A stretch of DNA of 64,000 bases, taken from contig JASDFA010000018.1 of assembly GCA_035772735.1 (NCBI GenBank), positions 145,333,501-145,397,500 on the forward strand. The letters run 5' to 3'. The translations under genes and the position numbers were made by a program. Every line of letters begins with the position of its first letter. Position 1 is the stretch's first letter. This DNA comes from Datura wrightii (taxonomy: Eukaryota; Streptophyta; Magnoliopsida; Solanales; Solanaceae). Below are positions 1-10,161 of the stretch, in pieces. Below the pieces are notes generated by a model that searched no databases, was not told the origin of the DNA, and worked only from the letters and a program-made list of their open reading frames with translations.

Positions 1-1945
1 GGAACAGATGGTTTGGTTGTATATTGTGACGCCTCCATAGTTGGACTTGGTTGTGTTTTGATGCAACGAGGAAAGTTTATAGCCTATGCCTACAGACAGC
101 TCAAAGTCCATGAGAAGAACTATCCGACTCATGACTTGGCGCTGACAGCGGTGGTATTCGCGTTAAAAATATGGAGACATTACTTATATGGAGCCCACGT
201 AGATGTATTTACAGATCATAAGAGTATGCAGTATGTGTTCAGTCAGAAGGACCTAAATCTTCATCATAGAAGATGGTTAGAAATACTGAAAGACTATGAC
301 ATGAGCGTGCTATATCACCCGGGCAAGGCCAATATGGTGGTTGATGCACTAAATAGAGTGTTTATGGGTAGCATGGCTCATGTAGAAGAAGGCAAAAAGT
401 AACTAGCTAAATGTATTCACAGGCTAGCTAAGTTGGGAGTACAGTTGGTGGTTTTGACTAAGGGTGGTGTAGTAATGCAGGGCGGGTCAGATTCCTCTTT
501 AGTTGTGGAGGTTAATTCTAGAAAAGATGAAGATCCCATCCTACTTAAGATGAAGGAAGCAGTTCTTAGGAAATAAATAGAAACTTTCTCCAAAAAGGGA
601 GATGGTGTGCTTCATTGCCAAGGTAGATTATATGTATCGGATGTTGGCAAGTTGATACAACAGATATTGGCTGAAGCGCACAATTCCAAATATTCCATTC
701 ACCTTGGTGCTACTAAGATGTACTGTGATTTACGGGATATTTACTGGTGGAACGACACGAAAAGAGATATTGATGAATTTGTAGCTAAGTGCTCGAACTG
801 CCAGCAAGTAAAGGTAGAACACTAGAGACTGAGAGGTATGACTCACGATATTAGTATACCCACATGGAAGTGGGAAGAAATAAACACGGACTTCATTATG
901 GGTCTACCTCGGACTCGTCCGCGACATGATTCTATCAGGTAGTAGTAGACCGGATGACTAAGTCAGCACATTTCCTCCCAGTTAAAACCACAAATTCAGC
1001 TGAGGACTATGCTAGACTTTATATTCAGGAGCTAGTTAGACTGCATGGGGTACCCTTATTCATTATTTCAGATGGAGGTACCCAATTCACCTCTCACTTC
1101 TGGAAGTCTTTTCAAAAAGGACTAGGTATCCAAGTCAAGCTCAGTATAGCTTTTCACCCGCAGACAGATGGAAAAGATGAGCGGACCATTAAGACCTTAG
1201 AAGATATGCTAAGAGCATGTGCAATCGATTTTAAGGGTAATTTGGATGACCATTGTCTTCTTATTGAGTTTGTGTACAACAACAGCTACCACTCTAGCAT
1301 TCAGATGGCCCCATTTGAGGCATTATATGGTAGGTTGTGTAGATCCCCTATAGGTGGTTTGAGGTTGGAGAAGCTACCTTGATAGGGCTACACTCAGTTC
1401 ATAAAGCGATGCAGAAAGTTCAGCTCATCCAAGGAAGGTTGAAAATAACTCTTAGCCGTCAGAAATCTTATGCTGATGTGCGGAGAAGTGAATTGGAGTT
1501 TGTAGTTGATGACTGGGTATGCCTGAAAATTTCTCCCATGAAAGGGGTGATGAGATTTGGGAAAAAGGGAAAGCTCAGTCCACCATATGTGGGACCCTAT
1601 AAGATTCTGAGACGGATTGGTAAAGTTGCCTACGAGCTAGAGTTACCTTCAGAACTAGCAGTAGTACACCCAATTTTCCATGTGTCACTTCTGAAGAAGT
1701 GCATTAGTGATCCAACTTCAGTAGTGCCTTTGGAGAGTGTGGAGATAAAAGATAGTCTCACATATGAGGAGGATCCAGTCCAGATCATTAACCATCAGGT
1801 TTGTAAGCTAAGAAATAAGGAGATAGCTTCAGTCAAGGTACTATGGAGAAATCAGCACGTTGAGGGAGCCACATGGGAAGTAGAAGTATACATGATGGAC
1901 AGATACCCTCACTTGTTCCCTCCCAGTTCAGACCTAGAATCAGGT
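1..1945 (+). pseudogene. pol: Element A pol 3' half: RNase H, integrase, chromodomain-like tail (degenerate)
   Basis: The frame is open from base 1 (VVYCDAS, FTDHKS) and reads as Gypsy RNase H to a stop at about 402. The integrase zinc-binding region (H..H..CSNC, WWNDTKRDI) lies at 607-825. The integrase core follows at 954-1382 (IISDGGTQFTS, then HPQTDG with the glutamate in GKDER). The C-terminal integrase (GKKGKLSPPYVGPY, HPIFHVSLL) and a weak chromodomain (VLWRNQHVEGATWE) lie at 1379-1945. Stops near 402, 576 and 823 and frameshifts near 940 and 1376 break it. The RNase H catalytic glutamate expected in the YPTHDLELAAVV motif is alanine here (DLALTAVV). The protein would act in cytoplasmic reverse transcription and nuclear integration; this copy cannot. 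Confidence 0.85.
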
Positions 1946-2130
1946 ACTAAATTCCTTCTTAGTACTCTACTCAGTTCTTTACTCATCAGGCTTATTTAGA
2001 TTTTCTGCGTGCATTCTAGTTGCATCAGCTCAGGTAGCACGGTTAAGTCAGTTCGGAGTCAATTACTCCTTCATAAATCAGTCATAGCCTCCATTTTAGG
2101 AATCTCAGCTCTTTTCCTGGTTTTGGTCTT

Positions 2131-2163
2131 CATTCAAGGATGAATGATCCCAAGGGGGAGATA
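2131..2163 (+). other. Element A polypurine tract with upstream CATTC/GAATG stem
   Basis: A purine run (CAAGGGGGAGATAT) ends just before the TG of the LTR at 2165, the expected plus-strand primer position. The inverted repeat CATTCAAGGATGAATG lies at 2131-2146, just upstream. The same arrangement is seen next to the tracts of C, D, E and L. Confidence 0.75.
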
Positions 2164-2164
2164 T

Positions 2165-2275
2165 TGTAACACCCCAAAACTTTCCTTGACAAAATTCAGA
2201 CATTGCATGAAAAACCACAAGAAACCAAATTTTTTTTGTCTCAGACGACCCCCACAATGGACTGTTGGTGGAACC
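2165..2275 (+). repeat. Element A 3' LTR, segment 1
   Basis: Starts TGTAACACCCC directly after the polypurine tract. It ends at GAACC (2271-2275), which is the left copy of the target duplication made by B. The LTR resumes at 9870. Confidence 0.85.
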
Positions 2276-3256
2276 TGACGGACCCGCAAGTGTACGGGTC
2301 GTGCAAGTAATATAGTGGCTCTTTTTAAGAACGGGAATGTCGAACCCACAGGGACTGGACCCATTCCTCTAACTATCCATTTTTAGTGTGATCTTAAATA
2401 CCTCAAGTGTTGGTTATAGACATTTTCGATTGAGATTAATTAAGTCTAAGTTTGGGTCAACGAAGTATTCTGAAATTACTCTAGGAGCAACATAGAGTTA
2501 AAACCAATTAATCATGCGATACTAAGATTTGCAATGGGTTAAGCATGGAACTATCAATTGTTATTTCACATAATTAGAATTGCATGTTCATGGTCTTTCG
2601 AGCCTCTAAACACGGCAATCTAGCCTCACTGCATCATTGTGAGCGAGGAGTTTAATTTCTAGTCGCAGGCAATCAATTATGTTGTGGTTTACGGGGAAAC
2701 GATTAGGAACTTTCGTGCGTCTAACCATTTAACTCAACTTAGCCTCACAACTACTTCTTCGAGTGGTGATGTGACATCCCAAGTTGGTCTTTCATAACCC
2801 CTGTGTGTCAACCAAGCACGGTGTTAGGTATATTTCTATCCTGACACAAAAATCTCTCCCGAGATACAGACATGCTCCTCACATTATCATGTCTTGACCT
2901 AGGTAATGCTTTCTCAAGCTATTACTCAAGCTAACAAATATGCTTTCATGGTGATCAATAATAAAAACAACCAACAATCCAGAATGCAAGACGAAAACAA
3001 CAATCAATAACTTAATTCCAAAACAATTTCATAAAATCACAATCATAATTCATGGCTTCAACCCTAGAGGAAGGGTTCTTGCCATCCATGTTCGTAAAAC
3101 CACACTAACTACTACTAAACTAACATACTTACATGAATTTGGTAGATGAGAAGGGAATTTGCCAAACCCTAGATGAGTTCTCCCACTTATCCATTCACTC
3201 CTAGGTAGTTTTTCAGAATAAAATCGTGACCAAATGATTTTAGGAGCTAAGGGACC

Positions 3257-3264
3257 TATTTATA
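3257..3264 (-). promoter_or_regulatory. Putative TATA box of B left LTR
   Basis: The minus strand reads CACTATAAATAGGTCCC. The same box is at 9337-9344 in the other LTR and, as AGTATAAATAGATC, in element M. The GC-rich repeat block lies just upstream in each case. Confidence 0.65.
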
Positions 3265-3299
3265 GTGAATGGAAAACGTGCATAATTTAGCCTGTCATG

Positions 3300-3564
3300 G
3301 AACGGCTCCGTGTCACATAGTGTATCGCGGAGCACTGCCTCCGTGACACGGAGGCAACGTGAAAGCTCTCTGGAAATCACCCGACATTTGGCCTCGGCAG
3401 CCCCCTGCCGCGTTGGCAGCGTGTCACGTTGCTTGGGCAGCGCGTTGACACATTCATGTCGCGCAGCCAGCCTGCCGTGGCACGTTGCCAACGTGCAGGT
3501 GGGCTATTGTGATCAGCCTGCCTACCGTGGCATGTTGCCGACACGCAGGTGGGCTGTTTTGTGC
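3300..3564 (-). repeat. GC-rich palindromic and tandem repeat block in B U3
   Basis: Sits upstream of the TATA box. It contains the odd palindrome CTCCGTGACACGGAG (3339-3353), a related arm CTCCGTGTCAC (3306-3316), and an imperfect direct repeat of about 46 bp (units starting at 3469 and 3515, each AGCCTGCC.. to GCAGGTGGGCT). Much of the palindrome part reappears in the M LTR at about 60994-61035. The right LTR of B lacks part of the second palindrome arm. Confidence 0.8.
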
Positions 3565-3798
3565 CTCCTCTTTGCCGACGTTCGCGGGTTAATTCCGTTT
3601 CCAAGCCTCTTCTTCACCAACTCATGGATTAGTTACTCAAAAGTCATCAAAACCTACAAAACAAAGGCTAATCATGTTGGTTAGCACATATCTTCACTTC
3701 ATATAAAATTACATGAAAATGTATACAATGACTTAGATAAACAAGACTAATTTAAGTCATAAAGCGTATCTCGGGCATGCTATTTTTGCCCGTGATCA

Positions 3799-6018
3799 CA
3801 ACCCCACACTTAAAGCCTTGTTCGTCCTCGAACAACCTTTTACATATCATGCATATGGAGACTCCCACATAACTAATTTAGCAAGATAATTCAAGTTACG
3901 GCTATAATGATTACGTAAGATAACAAGCTACAAATAGAGCATGCACGGTTTGACCACTGAAATGAAGTACACTATGTTAAGACTTCTTAACCTCAAGAAT
4001 CGACTCTCAATCTTAGCAAACTCGTTTAATCAACTAATTAAGAAATCCCACATGAATTTTATCCTTCATTAAACATGTGCCCGTTACGGTAAGAGAGTTA
4101 CCCAATCACACGCAAACATCATTTTTGCATCACAACATGTGTGGGTACATAAATAGAATTACGCTCACTCTCACAAAGACTTCACATGCATCATGTAATG
4201 ACCCATAGGCTTGCCCTTAGTGTTTTATTCCACTAATTTAAGGAAGTGTGAATGTAAGATCAAGTAGGACTTTTTAGGTCGTAATGTAACTCGGTTGCGA
4301 GTAGATACTATTATGGCCAGTAATAGTGACTATCTTTCCTCAGCGCTTTTCATACATCATGTCCTCATCACTAACTTCCCTTCCCTTACTTCACCTTTTT
4401 TCTCCTTTCATTTTTTCTTTTTCCTCTTATGTTCCCCCTTTCTTTAAGCACTTTTAGCTTATTAGTAAGGAGCTCTATAAATAATTTTACATTAATTTAT
4501 TTTCTTACTCCTTACTATTAATCAACCATTTTCACACAAGTGCACCCTTGTCCTTTTCTCACTTCTACAACTTGATACTTTTCCTTTCTTTTCATTCTTC
4601 TCACTACTTTACTCCTTCGGATTTTTCCCACTCAAGCGCTTAGGAGTTTTGGGTCAAATTCAAGGCTAATGAAAGAAAAAGGATTAAGCTTATGTTGCAG
4701 CTGTCAACGAATAGGCTCAAGGCTCAATGGGGTTAACTAGGATTAATTTTTCAAGGTAGGTAAAATGAGGGATAAAAATTTGGCTCATTCCAGGAAATGC
4801 CTAGATCATCTCCTACACTTCACATCCTTCATTTCGTTTTATAAACACACCAGGAAAGTTCTAGACAATCCACAATAGCGCAGAATACTCAAAAACCTTA
4901 CACTCACGGCACAAGCTCAAATCAAGACACATTCAGCAGACTCTTACTCAGCTAATCACACGAATTCAGAATTAAGCTTCAATCATATTGAGTCAAATTC
5001 AAGAGATTAAGTGTCTCAAACAAAGTTATACACTTGCATGCTTCACACTGAACATACTTGCCTCTTACAATCATGTATAACACGTAACAAGAATATCAAG
5101 CACCAATTAGTTATGGTTTCAAAAACCCAAAACCTATCGACTAATTTTTCCTCAAGACGGTCGTCATCCATCCATTGTTGGAAACAGTCCCTAACTATGA
5201 CTAAAACATTATATACAGACAAAGGAAAGAAAAAGAAAAAACATTATTCTTCGATCCAAAGATCCCCATCGGAAAAGAACCGAAAAGAAAAACCAACGGG
5301 TGATGACATCATCCTTGACTCACAAACAAAATTCAAATTTTTCAAAGTTTTTCAAATTTTTCAAGCATTACATTCACCACAAGCTTGTTAAGCACAAAAA
5401 TTATTTTGAAATTTTTCTCACCCCACACTTAAATCATGCTATGTCCTCATAGCATCAAATTAACATTTAAAGGATGAGAAATACTCCCTGAGCCTCTATG
5501 CCCAGCTAAAAGCATGCTTTCCTTTCATGTTTTAAGAGGTGGGTGTTTGACCCCACACTTCTTCTTTTCCATGCTCTTTAGCTTCCACCATCTCGGTACT
5601 CAGACTTCCCGCCATCTGTGCTTAACTTTCCACCAAAAACACAAACAACATGAAACTAACAAAAGCAACACAGAAATCAAAATTACAAATTGTACCTGAG
5701 GTACCCTTGGGTTGCCTCCCAAGCAGCACCTTATTTTACGTCGTGGCACGACGTGGACTGTCCTTTTCAAGAAATCCTCATACCTGGGTTCTCTTTCGAG
5801 AACCATCTCCTTTTCTTTTGCTGGTTAGAGGAAACAGCCTTCACTCTGTTCCTCTCTTTCTCCAACTTCTTCTCAATTTGAAGTCCTCTATCAGACTCGG
5901 GCTGAACACTTGACCTTGCCTTTGGCCGTGCACCTGTGGAATCCTACACCCCACACTCATCCTCTGCCAACACACTAACCTGACAAAGGTTAGTGTAGTG
6001 TGCGGATGGGTTCATTTC
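3799..6018 (-). other. Element B long non-coding 3' region
   Basis: About 2.2 kb between the protease end and the 3' LTR with no recognisable protein. It holds four exact copies of CCCCACACT (3802, 5421, 5551, 5949; minus strand AGTGTGGGG). The first copy abuts the LTR and should be the true polypurine tract. There are long pyrimidine-rich stretches near 4380-4640. Around 5700-5760 is a GGGTTGCCTCCCAAGCAGC stretch of a kind I associate with Athila/Tat-type elements. RT, RNase H and integrase would be expected here in a complete relative. Confidence 0.75.
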
Positions 6019-6789
6019 TTAGTAAACGCGAAAGAGTTCTTCTTCATCTTCGACCCTCATTTTCAGGGTCCCTGCTTTTAAGTCAATCACCGCTCCTCCG
6101 GTAGCCAATAATGGCCGTCCCAAGATCAGGGGTAGCTGGTCATCAACCTGAAAATCTAAGACAATAAAATCAGCAGGTATAATGAACTTACCTACTTTGA
6201 TGAGAAGGTCCTCTATTATTCCATCAGGTGTCACTCGCGACTTGTCAGCCAGCTGCAGCATCAACCTTGTCAGCCTCGATTTTCCCAACCCCAGGATGTT
6301 GAATAAGGATAGGAGAATTATATTAACTGTTGCCCCTAAGTCACACAAAGCTCGTAGCACCTCAGCTTTACCAATTTGTATGGGGAGGGTAAAACTCCCT
6401 GGGTCTTTGAGCTTCTTTGGCATTTTGCTTAATACCCTGTGACTGCACTCCTCAGTAAGTGCTACAGTCTGGACGTCCACCAATCTAACTTTGTTCGCCA
6501 TCACGTCCTTCAAGTATTTAGCATACTTGGGTATTCCCTGCAAGACATTAATAAGAGGCAAATTTATGTGAAGTTCTTTGAAACTCTCAAAGAACTTTTT
6601 GAAGCATTCCTCCTTCTTGCTCTTTCGGAATTTCTGAGGGAATGGTGGTGGTGGTCTTTGTGCTGGGTATAATGAAAGTTGCACATTTTGTTGTCCAGCC
6701 TCTGATTATCTCCCATGTTTATGGATGGTTCTGGTCTAACCAACTCCGGCTGCACCCCCTTTTTCAGCTCTTTTGGCACTACATCAGCT
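6019..6789 (-). pseudogene. Element B retroviral-type aspartic protease domain
   Basis: Follows gag on the minus strand. The open part (6019-6684) carries ALCDLGATVN, the usual Athila/Tat-type active site with DLG in place of DSG. LPLILGRPLLATGGAVID, the second conserved protease block, follows. The upstream part (FPQKFRKSKKEECFKKF, LPLINVLQGIPKYAKYLKD) is the gag-protease linker also seen in M. A frameshift near 6665 separates it from the gag frame. It would cleave the gag polyprotein in the particle. The frame ends at 6019 without entering RT. Confidence 0.8.
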
Positions 6790-8244
6790 AATTGCTTACC
6801 GCTTCTCAGACTGATGGCATTGATCTGCCGGGGGTTAGGATCTATGTCGCTTGGTAATCCCCCTTGTGATCTCATGTTTTGAGCAGCTGCTATCTGACCC
6901 ACTTGTTTTTCAAGATTTCGGGTGGCTACTTGCTGATTCATTAAGTCTGTTGCCATCCTCGCCTGATTTTCCTCTAACTGATTCTGGGTCTCCAAAATTT
7001 TCTAGTGTTTCCTCAATGCTGCTACTCAATTGCCCATCATTCTGCCTATTCTGCTGATACTGCTATTATTGAGGTTGCATATAATTCTGTTTTTGGTTTC
7101 CACCCCAGGAAAAATTCGGGTGGCCCTGCCAATTTCTTTTGGAGTTTTTCCCAAAATTCTGATTCCTACACACATTACCAACAAAATTGACTGATTCCGG
7201 ATTGGCTCCATAAGATTCTGCATTGTGCCCATGATTACCACAAATGTCACACCAACTCGGAGCTTGCTGAACTGCATTAACCTGGCTCTGGTGTTAGTTC
7301 ATACTCAGTTTATTGAACTGAGTCATCATTTGATGTTGGAACGAAGCTAACTGTGCTGCCAAGGCATTCAAACCATCTACTTCTATCAACCCTGGTCTCT
7401 TTCCTGCCCCTCTCGATGACTCACTGTACCACTCTAGATTTCCTTGAGAAATTCTGTTCAACAAAGTATACAACTCATCATAAGTCTTCTCCAAAGCTTG
7501 CCCACCCGATGCAGAGTCTAGTAATATTTTCGTGTGTGGGTCTAGACTTTCTACAAAGGTATGTGCCAGCACTTCATTTGCTTGTTGGTGATGGGGACAG
7601 TCTCTCAACAATGACTTGAATATTTCCCAAGCCATTTACAAGTTCTCATCAGGCCTCTGCTTGAAACTGAGTATTTCACTTCTCAACTTTGCAGTTTTGC
7701 CTGAAGGGAAGAATCTGATAAGGAACTTCTTAGCCAAGTAATTCCATGAAATTATGGAGTTCGGTGGCTCAGCCTTTAGCCACTTTTTCGCCTCTCCCAA
7801 CAGTGAAAATGGGAAGAGGGTCAGTCAGACATAATCTGTGGACACGCCGGTGGGGACAAACGTGTCACTAATCTCTAAAAAGCTCTGTAGGTGCTGCTGT
7901 GGGTCCTCACGTGCCATCCCAGTGAATTGACCACTAGAATGTAACAGCTGCACCATGTTTTGTTTAAGCTCAAAGTGCCCTCCAGGCTCCGGTTTACGAA
8001 TGCTAGAGGTCACATTCGTCGCTAGTGGGATTGCCACTTCGCGAACTGGTCTTGCTGCCATTGCTTCTGATGACAATTGTGCTTGTCCCGCGGGTGGTTG
8101 TTGTTGTACCTTTTCTTGAATTCTCTTCAGCTTTTGCTCTAGAGCTACTCTCCTTCGCAAATGGATTTGACGTTCAGGTTCAAGCAACGGTTCCACAAGC
8201 TCTCTATTTCTAGCCAGCTCGGCAGGACAACCTGTCACCTGCAA
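6790..8244 (-). pseudogene. gag: Element B gag
   Basis: Retrotransposon gag, the particle protein. Conserved pieces in order are LARNRELVEPLLEPERQ, the EPGGHFELKQNMVQLL stretch with GQFTGMAREDPQQHLQSFL, and LRDCPHHQQANEVLAHTFVE with GGQALEKTYDELYTLLNRI. Each matches M gag closely. The zinc-knuckle region near 7150-7260 reads CDICGNHGHNAESY, so its last cysteine is a tyrosine. Breaks occur near 7830, 7640 and 7280. There is no ATG at the start. The frame begins close to a possible splice acceptor (TTTGCAG) at about 8239-8246. Confidence 0.85.
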
Positions 8245-8331
8245 ATAAACAGACTAAGACCAAGTTTCTCAACACTTTAGGAAATTTCAAAAATCACACA
8301 AAAATAGATAAATTATCAAAACTTCGCCGAG

Positions 8332-8349
8332 TCCCTGGCAACGGCGCCA
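8332..8349 (-). other. Element B primer binding site (tRNA-Asp)
   Basis: The minus strand reads TGGCGCCGTTGCCAGGGA, complementary to the 3' end of plant tRNA-Asp(GUC) with one mismatch. It lies six bases inside the right LTR and fixes B's orientation. Confidence 0.88.
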
Positions 8350-8355
8350 AAAACA

Positions 8356-9869
8356 TAACGGACCCGCAAGTGTACGGGTCGTGCAAGTAATATAGTGGCT
8401 CTTTTTAAGAACCGCAATGTCGAACCCACAGGGACTGGACCCATTCCTCTAACTATCCATTTTTAGCGTGATCTTAAATACCTCAAGTGTTGGTTATAGA
8501 CATTTTCGATTGAGATTAATTAAGTCTAAGTTTGGGTCAACGAAGTATTCTGAAATTACTCTAGGAGCAACATAGAGTTAGAACCAATTAATCATGCGAT
8601 ACTACGATTTGCAATGGGTTAAGCATGGAACTATCAATTGTTATTTCACATAATTAGAATTGCATGTTTATGGTCTTTCGAGCCTCTAAACACGGCAATC
8701 TAGCCTCACTGCATCATTGTCAGCGAGGAGTTTAATTTCTAGTCACAGGCAATAAATTATGTTGTGGTTTACGGGGAAACAATTAGGGACTTTCGTGCGT
8801 CTAACCATTTAACTCAACTTAGCCTCACAACTACTTATTCGAGTGGTGATGTGACATCCCAAGTTGGTCATTCATAACCCCTGTGTGTCAACCAAGCACG
8901 GTGTTAGGTATATTTCTATCCTGACACTAAAATCTCTCCCGAGATACAAACGTGCTCCTCACATTCTCATGTCCTGACCTAGGTAATGCTTTCTCAAGCT
9001 ATTACTCAAGCTAACAAATATGCTTTCATGGTGATCAATCATAAAAACAACCAACAATCCAGAATGCAAGACGAAAACAACAATCAATAATTAATTCCAA
9101 AATAATTTCAAAAAATCACAATCATAATTCATGGCTTCAACCCTAGAGGAAGGGTTCTTGCCATTAATGTTCATAAAACTACACTAACTACTACTAAACT
9201 AAACATACTTACATGAATTTGGTAGATGAGAAGGGAATTTGCCAAACCCTAGATGAGTTCTCCCACTTCTCCCTTCACTCCTAGGTAGTTTTTCAGAATA
9301 AAATCGTGACCAAATGATTTTAGGAGCTAAGGGACCTATTTATAGTAAATAGAAAACGTGCATAATTTAGACTATCATGGAACGGCTCCGTGTCACAGAG
9401 TGTATCGCGGAGCACTGCCTCCGTGCAACGTAAAAGCTCTCTGGAAATCACCCGACATTTGGCCTCGGCAGCCCCCTGCCGCGTTGGCAGCGTGTCACGC
9501 TGCTTGGGCAGTGCGTTGACACCTTCATGTCGCACAGCCAGCCTGCCGTGGCATGTTACCAACGTGCAGGTGGGCTATTGTGATCAGCCTGCCTGCCGTG
9601 GCATGTTGCCGACGCGCAGGTGGGCTGTTTTGTGCCTCCTCTTTGCCGACGTTCGCGGGTTAATTCCGTTTCCAAGCCTCTTCTTCACCAACTCATGGAT
9701 TAGTTACTCAAAAGTCATCAAAACCTACAAAACAAAGGCTAATCATGTTGGTTAGCACATATATTCACTTCATATAAAATTACATGAAAATGTATACAAT
9801 GACTTAGATAAACAAGACTAATTTAAGTCATAAAGCGTATCTCGGGCATGCTATTTTTGCCCGTGACCA
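8356..9869 (-). repeat. Element B right (5') LTR
   Basis: 1514 bp, starting TAACGGACCC (TG changed to TA) and ending CGTGACCA. It is followed by GAACC (9870-9874), the second target copy. It differs from the left LTR by scattered substitutions and a small deletion in the palindrome block near 9420. Confidence 0.93.
9337..9344 (-). promoter_or_regulatory. Putative TATA box of B 5' LTR
   Basis: TATAAATA on the minus strand, in the LTR that would drive the full-length RNA. The GC-rich block lies upstream at about 9380-9640. Confidence 0.65.
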
Positions 9870-9917
9870 GAACCAACGGACCATTGTAAGTGTTCGTGGT
9901 AAGAATAAGTCTTCTTT
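9870..9917 (+). repeat. Element A 3' LTR, segment 2
   Basis: A 48-bp piece of A's LTR between the right duplication of B (GAACC) and the left duplication of C (TCTTT, 9913-9917). Confidence 0.8.
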
Positions 9918-10051
9918 TGTTACACCCCGTAAATTTCCGGCATATATATGACCTATTCGCATGTTAGTTAAGAGTATTTGAAAGCCATACATGCTAGAAA
10001 AAGGTCCAGGGAAAGATCGGACAAGCGCCAAGTCGGCGCGTCGCAAGGCAA

Positions 10052-10146
10052 AATGCGACTTATAAATTGCATTCCAGGAATGCAACTAATAAATCGCATT
10101 CCAGGAATGCGACTTATAAATCACATTCCTTGAATGCGACTTATAA
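10052..10146 (+). repeat. 27-bp palindromic repeat array in C U3
   Basis: Units begin with AATGCGACTTATAAAT or close variants at 10052, 10079, 10106 and 10133 (partial), a period of exactly 27. Junctions form the palindrome GCATTCCAGGAATGC. The array ends just before the TATA box. The other LTR has one unit fewer. Confidence 0.9.
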
Positions 10147-10154
10147 GTCCCTAT

Positions 10155-10161
10155 TATATAA
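10155..10161 (+). promoter_or_regulatory. Putative TATA box of C 5' LTR
   Basis: TATATAA followed by GCCCTCC, directly downstream of the 27-bp array. The same box is at 17033-17039 in the right LTR. Transcription would start about 30 bases downstream. Confidence 0.6.

Larger units (their letters stand above)
2276..3798 (-). repeat. Element B left (3') LTR
   Basis: 1523 bp, starting TGACGGACCC and ending CGTGATCA. It is nearly identical to 8356-9869. It holds a GC-rich palindrome block upstream of a TATA box in minus orientation. Plus-strand open frames inside it are LTR noise. Confidence 0.93.
2276..9869 (-). mobile_element. Element B: non-autonomous gag-protease LTR element (Athila/Tat-like), inserted in A
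   Basis: Two direct LTRs (2276-3798, 8356-9869) share the same ends, and the 5-bp duplication GAACC flanks the element (2271-2275 and 9870-9874). The tRNA-Asp primer site sits inside the right LTR, so the element runs on the minus strand. The 4.56-kb interior codes only for gag and a protease-like domain. I see no reverse transcriptase, RNase H or integrase. It is the same family as M at the right end of the window (gag protein, LTR promoter block and LTR ends match). It must have depended on enzymes supplied by a relative. Confidence 0.9.

Noticed and set aside
3240..3684. Open frames on both strands in a GC-rich stretch (also at 9320-9755)
   Set aside because: They lie in B's LTR, overlap a palindrome block that opens several frames at once, and resemble no protein. 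They are repeated only because the LTR is.
5011..5391. 126-codon plus-strand frame in B
   Set aside because: It runs opposite to B's coding strand through low-complexity sequence and has no relative in M or elsewhere in the window.
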